From Metallyticus violacea (taxonomy: Eukaryota; Arthropoda; Insecta; Mantodea; Metallyticidae), in contig CM060838.1 in NCBI GenBank assembly GCA_030762175.1, positions 21,572,001-21,636,000 on the forward strand: a stretch of DNA of 64,000 nucleotides, read 5' to 3'. Positions 59,901 to 64,000 of this stretch are shown piece by piece. The notes beneath the pieces were generated by a model. The model saw nothing but the letters and a program-made list of their open reading frames with translations, was not told the origin of the DNA and made no database searches. A program made the translations under genes and the position numbers. Positions within the stretch are counted from its first letter, which is position 1, and every line of letters starts with the position of its first letter.

Positions 59901-62715
59901 CACTAAGGAACAATTCACTAGAGAAATAGTCTAGTAATATTGTATAATAACAGCCAGTTATTGTTTTGTTCTTTTCCAAGTAGTCAATCATGATGATATC
60001 CTGTGAGTTCTAAAAAAAAGGCTGCCCTTACTTTTTCCCAGTAACAAATAGTTTTAGCTTTTGTCTGCCATTTTATCTCTGGGTTGTAGTGGTTTATACA
60101 GGTTTTGTCTACAATCACAAATGACGCCAGAAATCATTTGGATTATGCTGCAACTTTTCCAAACATTATTTTGAAATGTCCTTCCTTTGTTTTTGATCTG
60201 GAGTCAACAAACACACCACCCATGATGTACTCAGTTTCTTCTTATGCAGAAATTTAAGAAAAATATTATGTACCCTTTCATATGAAATGCCTACTATTTC
60301 AGCAATCTCGCAAATCTTAGTGCAATGCTTTTTTATCATGATATTTTATCAGCCATTTCTTCAGAAGAAACTTGAAAGGTGCATTAAATGTGCAGCATTT
60401 GCAGTACTCGCATGGCCATGTTTAAATTAATTTATTCAATAATAAATGATCTTGATTGATGGTGAACAATCCCCTACTAATGCCTACTATTTCAGCAATC
60501 TCGCAAATCTTAGTGCAATGCTTTTTTATCATGATATTTTATCAGCCATTTCTTCAGAAGAAACTTTAATTGTGCATTAAATATGCAGCATTTGCAGTGC
60601 TCATATGGCCATGTTTAAATTAATTTATTCAATAATAAATTATCTTCATTGATGGTGAACAGTCCCCATGAACTTTCTTCTGTTCAGTTTGTGTCTGAGC
60701 CATGGTTCACTTATGCCATTTAAATAAAAATGTTTTAACATGCACAATATTTGTCTTTATTCATTTGTATGAAAGTTTCACCAATCACTTAAGAGTGTTG
60801 CCAACGAAGAACTGCACATTGCATCTGCTTGAAAATTTGAACAGAATCATGAGTAGTCATGCTGTTTAACAAAAATTACTGCCATTTCATTGAAATTTAC
60901 TAGATCCTTGTACTACTGAGTCAAAGCAAGTTAGCCTGGAATGGAGGAAAAGAGGGAAAATCTGCTGCTATTGAAGCAAGAATTTGCCTATTATCAGGGA
61001 AAGTGCTCTAGACAGTTTTCTGGGACTTCCAAGGCATTTTCTTCACGAACATTAAATAGTCCATGCAGCTTATTATTGCAAACTTGTTGAGGAAAAACAT
61101 GTTTACTGGCAAAAAAGAAGTTAACAAACAATTCAGTAAGTTCTTGTCCTCCAAGACAATACCCATCGGCATACAGCTGCTTTGACAAGGAAAAAAAATG
61201 AGGAAATCTACTGGACAATATTGAAACTCCTTCCCTATAGTCCAAAGCAATAGTCTTGTGATTATCATATGTTTTAAATATTCTAATACACAATATTACT
61301 ATATATTTACGCAGAAGGAACCTTAAGGTCATCTAAAGAAAAATCAGGAACTGGAGCTACATGCCTCCTTTCTTTCATATTATTTTATAGAGAAATCACT
61401 GCAATTTACATAGCTTAACAGAACTATGATATGTACAAATAAATATATTGCAGAAAGTTAACATGTTCACATAGTGTCATACAGGAATTAATTGGAATAT
61501 CAAGTTCAAGAAGTTTAAAAATTCATAAGGGTTGAAAATGGTACACCCTCTAGTTAATTTAAATAAGATAATGATTTTCATTAGAATCCTTGTATTATGA
61601 TGTAAATTGCATGTTTTTGGCAACAAACTGATAAAAAAAAAAAAAAGAAATAGGCTTCTTTCTACGCATTGAAACAAAACTATAAAAAAATTAATTCCCA
61701 TCGGCTTCAGAGATAGCAAATTGAGAGCAAGATCAAATATAAATTCTGAAAAATATTGCATGCACCTTGAAAATCTGCAGTTGCAATATTCAATTTGGTG
61801 ACAGCTCATTACCACATTGCAAACCACCTCTTCAGAATTTTAATACCATATTACTGCAACACTAATAAAGAAATGAATATGGAATATCTTATAAGAATGA
61901 CAGCTCAAATAAGAGAAATATGTTGTGAAAATATTGGGAGTGTAAGAAGAATGCTTTGGTGTCAATAACTAGAGAGGAAACGTGCCCAGAATCCGCTTTA
62001 TTTGCTGCAAATTTCATGTCAAAAGCTTGGATCATTGTGTGCAAGATGTACAGTCTAACCATTTGGCTATGATGCAGCTGGGATGTATTATGTTAAAGTG
62101 ATAACTTGATTAAGGATGTGAATGTAATTGCTAAGCCTCTGTGTTAATAATATAATCTGTGGAATTTTTAAGGTATTGCAAATGTGATATGTTTCTAACT
62201 TTCATTCGTAGCAATTTAAAATTTACATGCTTATGTTTGCAGCATATATGAATCATCTGAAGAAGAATTCACAGGAAGTTGCCAGCAAATTAACACCTTT
62301 GTTACAAATCCTTTTGAAAGAGCATAGTACATCCTGGGAACGGCTTGGGGTGGATTTTACATCCCTGATGGATGTTGTGCTGATGTATTCATTGCAGTTA
62401 AAGTCTCCAGATCCAGTAGCTGAGGAATTAACACAGATATTATGTGACATTACTACTTCTCCAGGACTTGCTCATCTTCATAGGTAAGTGGTGAAGTACT
62501 TTCTGTGAAGTATTCAAATTTGGAAGTTTTAAATTTGAATTTGACATGTCATTTTGATTGCAGGAGTCAGTTTTTCATGATGTGGCTGTGCTCTCTACCT
62601 AAACTTCTGCTGCAGCCAACCATTCATGTTTCGGCTGTCAAGGCAATTGTGAAACTTGCCTACCAGAGTCGTGAATTTGCCACAAATTTACTTCAAGTAT
62701 TTTCTTGTGCATATG
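41750..62715 (+). CDS. TEX10: TEX10/Ipi1 homologue, 8 coding exons, 3' end outside window
   Basis: Insect orthologue of TEX10 (yeast Ipi1), a nucleolar/nucleoplasmic HEAT/ARM-repeat subunit of the Rix1/PELP1-WDR18-TEX10 complex that acts with LAS1L and SENP3 in pre-60S maturation. Seen: eight exons at 41750-41944, 42534-42743, 47377-47719, 51672-51893, 54402-54517, 58575-58869, 62243-62483 and 62564-62715, all bounded by AG/GT, with phases that join without a break into about 591 codons. The start ATG sits in a good Kozak context (ACCATGG). The basic Lys/Arg-rich N-terminus is followed by HEAT-like helices (SPFFKMLL, NIQEDALLVLDVLL) and the Ipi1_N-type segment around HLSIKWRFKVL. Vertebrate TEX10 is about 930 residues, so roughly the last third lies beyond the window. 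No stop codon or frameshift occurs in the joined frame. The 5' UTR, promoter and terminator are not resolved. Confidence 0.9.
42534..42743 (+). CDS. TEX10: TEX10 exon 2
   Basis: It encodes 70 residues (DLLSRLHHHNLSVRQDALL ... RLLEDILEQ). The acceptor is ...TTTTGCTTCAG and the donor GTAATG; phase 0 at both ends. The pattern DLL.. .HH N..V+Q.AL L.L K+L is the first HEAT repeat of the TEX10/Ipi1 family. Confidence 0.9.
43080..43530 (-). mobile_element. hAT transposase fossil in TEX10 intron 2
   Basis: On minus the two overlapping frames 43522-43313 and 43326-43078 join as VAVQFDELTDVVDSPAYVFC then VRFEDGETVYEELYSVIP, matching the hAT block with the first catalytic Asp (ALQ.DESTDVS..A.L..FVR....G.V.EE.L....). 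The remainder is not recognisable. Confidence 0.6.
43833..44061. repeat. Foldback: 102-bp inverted repeat with 25-bp loop
   Basis: 43833-43934 is the reverse complement of 43960-44061 with eight mismatches. The arms end in CAAATTATTATTGAGGAAAT / complement and contain GGCAACAGCCTTTGAAA. The arms resemble the GAAGATG...GAAAC hairpins found near Penelope-like element ends, and a Penelope-like scrap follows at 44171. If transcribed with the TEX10 pre-mRNA it would form a long imperfect hairpin. Confidence 0.85.
44171..44683 (+). mobile_element. Penelope-like element scrap (GIY-YIG part) with inverted ends
   Basis: The outer arms 44171-44261 (TTGATATCATTGTATGATTT ... ACACACTCTTAAAGCTTCAC) and 44596-44683 are inverted repeats of about 90 bases. 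Between them on plus: FREHLERNIGTRLKEHFRNI, KQIEKSAVAYHFWTQNHDII then EKIYIYKYKDSIMNFDIAG, which fits the GIY-YIG endonuclease tail of Penelope-like retroelements (R..EH.... SA.A.H....H ... E...I......MN.D). A partial copy of the terminal tag (GTTGAACTGCACACTCTTAA) is at about 51043-51062. Confidence 0.55.
45640..46330 (+). mobile_element. DDE transposase fossil of the YTDES / NAGC.GFIPG type
   Basis: On plus: ILDLTVSKIRRERATAGEKL (helix-turn-helix end), FKWKLCASKRKLLIEFKDIV, ERNIVYTDESRVYNNLTFGK (YTDESWV catalytic motif with W-to-R) and, one frame over, LILVNAGCSVGFIPGTSLIF (IIVHAG.E.GFI). It is inserted in TEX10 intron 2 on the gene's strand. No complete catalytic triad remains. Confidence 0.62.
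47377..47719 (+). CDS. TEX10: TEX10 exon 3
   Basis: It encodes 114 residues plus one base. The acceptor is ...TATGTCTGCAG and the donor GTTAGT. The segment LSPFFKMLLSYLGCGMTHI and NIQEDALLVLDVLL align directly with the family core (SPFF...SAMTHI..GIQEDSL.VLDILL), and the exon 2-3 junction is gap-free against that pattern, so no exon is missed in the 4.6-kb intron. HLSIKWRFKVL belongs to the Ipi1_N-like part. Confidence 0.92.
47755..47966 (+). repeat. 106-bp tandem duplication in TEX10 intron 3
   Basis: Two adjacent copies starting CTAAATTGCA (47755 and 47861), each with TTTTTCTGAAATTTGTCTAT and AATTGGTAGAATATACTACA. A few substitutions and one-base indels separate them. Confidence 0.88.
49000..49960 (-). 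mobile_element. piggyBac-like transposase fossil in TEX10 intron 3
   Basis: On minus from 49918: SRKEHVIAIVNDKKVAIMSN then KMGKAIYSPAFYGVAFQIPG, W NHLNGGSEWTKLYLSHYRSF. This parallels the piggyBac block ..A..W.D.K.V..+SN......R......+IP.P..V..YN..MGGVD..D.....YR. The catalytic Asp of MGGVD is not preserved (NGGSE). The frame at 49206-49003 may be its C-terminal tail. Confidence 0.5.
50545..50896 (+). repeat. 176-bp tandem duplication in TEX10 intron 3
   Basis: 50545-50720 and 50721-50896 are nearly identical (about five differences, e.g. TTTGCATAAC/TTTCCAGAAC). Each copy has ATCTAAACATACTTTTGATG and GGTGTTCCCGCATACTTTGT. Such identity implies a recent event. Confidence 0.93.
51672..51893 (+). 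CDS. TEX10: TEX10 exon 4
   Basis: It begins after GCCCCACAG, completing the codon left by exon 3, and ends at donor GTAAGT. It encodes DIQSSNTYYWNSEKAM ... LKETWLEAMPSGNE. The stretch LKNFAGVLMPLLKETWLEA matches the family segment LK.F...I.PLL.E.W.EA. The 5' boundary is the least conserved part, but the frame and acceptor agree. Confidence 0.85.
52980..53870 (-). mobile_element. DDE transposon fossil (FLDEATFH / FQQDG type) in TEX10 intron 4
   Basis: On minus: LGLPKSTVHDVVKKT (helix-turn-helix, frame 53801-53616), NFFLDEATFHLSSCINQHNC (first Asp intact) at about 53580, DSPKVSIWCSLMHKIFG, and FQQDGVLLHLANHVQDELNH (second Asp) at about 53310-53250, then TFTNITSDILVRVW near the end. Multiple stops. 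The order and spacing match a full-length but dead element. Confidence 0.72.
54402..54517 (+). CDS. TEX10: TEX10 exon 5
   Basis: The acceptor is TCATTTTACAG and the donor GTATGT; the first base of the first codon comes from exon 4. It encodes QENALSMEAALLLQCIVEI then IQLLWELLLLWEKKG, matching the family helix that ends ..V..II.LLW.L. The 117 bases joined with the carried base close the frame at phase 0. Confidence 0.85.
55600..56400 (-). mobile_element. hAT transposase fossil in TEX10 intron 5
   Basis: On minus: SCDGASNIVGKHDGVAQLLV then QKYPTLMFGTVAINWK at about 56350-56250 (hAT ..DGA..M.G...GV...L.......H...H), then ILEEYQGQLG and, in frame 56044-55838, FSHFYNVYEDINQFG with LRLKQII at the C-terminus. 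The block order is that of ZBED/KIAA1586-like hATs. Confidence 0.6.
56421..57426 (+). mobile_element. mariner element with both TIRs, about 1.0 kb, in TEX10 intron 5
   Basis: The ends are inverted repeats TAGGTCCATAAGTTTCCAG (56421-56439) and CTGGAAACTTATGGACCTA (57408-57426), bounded by TA. Plus-strand coding pieces, in order: EIAMRLSLSKTTVL, MNKISTGWVPRLLSSVQKQQ, TGDETMVLYYDLLSKRESMG (first Asp kept, W-to-M), KKIMATTFWDYEGILFIEFK, TTVNGEYYAGPLHRLHASIK, LHDNEPVHTALVAKETVKKC (second Asp), MEAVYAHFADKTSDYFWEGI and RCEKCIAIKVTNYIEK-stop. Broken by several frameshifts and stops. Confidence 0.85.
57450..57658 (-). mobile_element. tRNA-headed SINE-like element, family F, in TEX10 intron 5
   Basis: On minus: ATGACCAAGTGGTTAGATTG (A-box region), then GGCCTGGGTTCAATCCC (B box, plus about 57591-57606) and a body with GGGTTTCTCATTTCCCCTCC. 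It sits between the mariner that ends at 57426 and SINE B3. A weaker relative may lie at 61975-62090. Confidence 0.6.
57756..58042 (+). mobile_element. SINE family B, copy B3 with target-site duplication, in TEX10 intron 5
   Basis: Full-length: head GTGGCAGAGGTCGTTAAGGC, B box GGGTTTGAATACTGCC, GGCAAATGCCCGGGAGGTAG, GCCTGTGGTGCCTCTG, and end TTAAACACTATTCATAC. The 13 bases CCTCAAAAAATAT occur at 57743-57755 and again at 58043-58055, a perfect target-site duplication. It is on the same strand as the host gene. Confidence 0.87.
58575..58869 (+). CDS. TEX10: TEX10 exon 6
   Basis: It encodes STEFASTYRKDLENHFLRG ... and INLTLCRLFCNLHD, resembling the vertebrate ..W..+.Y..DF..HF...FPY and LLLNLTL segments. 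The acceptor chosen is GTGGTTAG|TCC because it alone preserves phase 0; CCACAG and CTACAG a few bases downstream would shift the frame. The donor is GTAAGT and phase 1 is carried on. A Lys/Gln-rich run (QQMKQKKKANN) is a likely insect-specific loop. Confidence 0.83.
59600..60720 (-). mobile_element. mariner transposase fossil with internal tandem duplication
   Basis: On minus: EIAEIVGISYERVHNIFLKF, KKLSTSWVVCLLTPDQKQRK, VIVDKTCINHYNPEIKWQTK (DETW decayed to DKTC), then IMIDYLEKNKTITGCYY. Its N-terminal part is duplicated in tandem (60287-60479 and 60480-60668). The C-terminal catalytic region below about 59900 is unreadable. Located in TEX10 intron 6, antisense to the gene. Confidence 0.72.
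60287..60668 (+). repeat. 193-bp tandem duplication inside mariner fossil
   Basis: Copy 1 is 60287-60479, copy 2 60480-60668, both with ATGCCTACTATTTCAGCAAT and AATTAATTTATTCAATAATA. Copies differ at roughly ten sites, so this is older than the 176-bp event. Confidence 0.9.
61975..62090 (-). mobile_element. possible decayed tRNA-headed SINE head
   Basis: The plus-strand string CAGTCTAACCATTTGGCTAT resembles CAATCTAACCACTTGGTCAT of family F (A-box complement), with CCCAGAATCC as a possible B-box remnant. This is a weak match only. Confidence 0.3.
62243..62483 (+). CDS. TEX10: TEX10 exon 7
   Basis: The acceptor is TTATGTTTGCAG and the donor GTAAGT; it continues phase 1 and leaves phase 2. It encodes TYMNHLKKNSQEVASKL ... 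LCDITTSPGLAHLHR, which is helical, leucine-rich and HEAT-like. The upstream intron of 3.4 kb contains a mariner fossil. Confidence 0.85.
62564..62715 (+). CDS. TEX10: TEX10 exon 8 (last in window)
   Basis: The acceptor is TTGATTGCAG and the donor GTAAGT. It encodes RSQFFMMWLCSLPKLLLQP ... REFATNLLQVFSCAYG, matching the family segment that reads R.+.L..WL..LP..L. It ends in phase 1, so at least one more exon must follow. None with family similarity is visible between 62716 and 64000, so the next intron is longer than 1.2 kb. Confidence 0.85.
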
Positions 62716-64000
62716 GTAAGTAGAACTTGTGTCATATCAGCAAGAAATAGAACTGAGGTTAAAACTTTATTAGTATTACTGAATAGCTCTGCATTAAGGT
62801 GCCTTACAAAATTAATGGTCTGGAGTTCCAATTCCTGGCACTGATAAGGAATATTTTTCTCTGCTATGTAATGTCCAGATCAATCTAATTGCATTCAGTC
62901 TGTTATATTACGAGCACATGGTGAATTTCTGTTATATGAACCTAATCTAGGAATTAGGGGAAGATGGAGTATAGTGCTGGCAACGCATCTCATGCTGTGG
63001 GCTAAATACTTCTGTAAAGTTTATCCATAGGGCATATTTAGCATATTGTTCAGCTTCATTCACTTTTTAGTGTCTTCGTTCAACATTTTTATTTTACTTT
63101 TGACATCTGCAATATTTTTTGTCCATAATATTTATAGTCATCCTATTTTTTGGTTAGTGAAATGGCAGAATCATTTTTAATAGAGGTCTAATTTATTACT
63201 TAACTAAGTTGATGTAATGTAAACAAATATTGAATAGCTGTTATTCTCTCAACTTTAGTCAATTTGGAAATGGTTCTTGCTATTGTGCATAGACAAAAGT
63301 TTGGAAGCCTGAATCACTAATACACTGCTGACTATTAAAATTCAACATGTTGTGCATGTTCATAATATGTCTGTCCTCTCATTTGCTTGTTTGACAGGGT
63401 CTGAGGATCCTTCCTATCTTGTTCACTTTACCTCAATCCACTGATCTCATGTTCGTTTTATTGTGGATACATACCATCAAACATGAGCACCAATTTATGA
63501 GAATGACATCCCTCACTGTCAGTATGCCACAGTTCTCCCTTGATTCAGGCACCTGCTGATATTGCTATCATATTTTCGACAAGTAATACTCATTCCTTCT
63601 GAGAAAATGTGGGGTTGGTTTAACACATCTCTTGTGAACCTTGAAATGAAAAGGCAACTATTAAAACAAAGACACCTCCCTGTAAATCAGCCTAAACATT
63701 CTTCTGTTGCAGAACACGTCCGTACAGAATGTCACTGCATATATTTTAACAAAAGAGGAGTACAGAGTTCGCCTAACTCTTTACCTGAGAAAGCATGACA
63801 CGAATTCTCTGAACTTGCAGAGGTAAAAGATATTTCAATCGAGCATGGAAGCTCTGGAGATAAATCTGCACCCCCAGAGACAATGAAATTCACCTTAACA
63901 ACACCTGGAAAAATATCACCTTCAGCTTGCCTTCCCACCACCCTCTTTCCTCCCTCTAACCACAACCAGTTGACCTTGCCTTCCAAAATTAAAATCAACA
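62716..64000. other. TEX10 intron 8 (start), continues past window
   Basis: No exon with TEX10 similarity is visible. Only the weak GIY-YIG-like scrap at 63590-63850 is noted. Confidence 0.55.
63590..63850 (+). mobile_element. possible Penelope/LINE-type GIY-YIG tail scrap
   Basis: The plus frame includes LLKQRHLPVNQPKHSSVAEH then VRTECHCIYF and, after a stop, FSELAEVKDISIEH. This recalls the ...N...SAVAEH....H.I.F tail of retroelement GIY-YIG domains in insects. No catalytic residues can be confirmed. Confidence 0.35.

Noticed and set aside
63562..63798. Next TEX10 exon
   Set aside because: The residues do not follow the family pattern after exon 8, and no fitting acceptor with the right phase was found; reads more like a retroelement tail.

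Overview
The window looks like a stretch of a large, AT-rich, repeat-laden arthropod (most likely insect) nuclear genome. Evidence: one conserved eukaryotic gene split into short exons with canonical GT-AG introns, several tRNA-headed SINE families, and many decayed DNA transposons of the Tc1/mariner-IS630, hAT, Harbinger and piggyBac types, plus LINE and Penelope-like scraps. The abundance of WPARSPD / SPDLTPLDFYLWG-type DDE transposases and the multi-family SINE load would fit a hemimetabolous insect with a large genome (cockroach, termite or stick-insect type), but sequence reading alone does not fix the order. Nothing suggests bacterial or viral DNA: there are no operons, ribosome binding sites or CRISPR arrays.

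Layout. About 1-41.5 kb is intergenic and I found no convincing host exon in it. It holds seven copies or fragments of one SINE family (A), two of family B, two of family C, singletons of two more, several terminal-inverted-repeat elements (2.7-3.5, 6.1-7.3, 12.6-13.3, 27.5-28.6 kb), an inverted pair of related DDE elements (25.0-25.9 plus, 29.8-30.4 minus), mariner fossils (22.8, 26.7, 29.0, 35.7 kb), a Harbinger scrap (15.8 kb), a zeste/Myb-like scrap (22.5 kb), a LINE tail (31.2-32.4 kb) and hAT pieces (34.9-35.6, 38.9-39.8 kb). A cluster of NRF1-, ETS- and E2F-like sites at 33.0-34.1 kb is the only part that looks like a possible host promoter.

From 41750 to the end of the window runs the plus-strand gene for the insect orthologue of TEX10 (yeast Ipi1), a HEAT/ARM-repeat subunit of the Rix1/PELP1-type complex that works in 60S ribosome maturation. 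Eight coding exons can be joined with matching phases (about 591 codons); the 3' part of the gene lies beyond the window. Its introns of 0.1-4.6 kb are filled with transposon fossils (hAT, DDE, Penelope-like, piggyBac, two mariners), SINEs, a 102-bp-arm foldback and three separate local tandem duplications (106, 176 and 193 bp).

There is one host gene here, so there is no multi-gene pathway to reconstruct. I did not find a convincing new biological system. The items most worth checking are the SINEs with perfect target-site duplications, the long-TIR transposon group, the foldback hairpin and the orphan promoter-like cluster.
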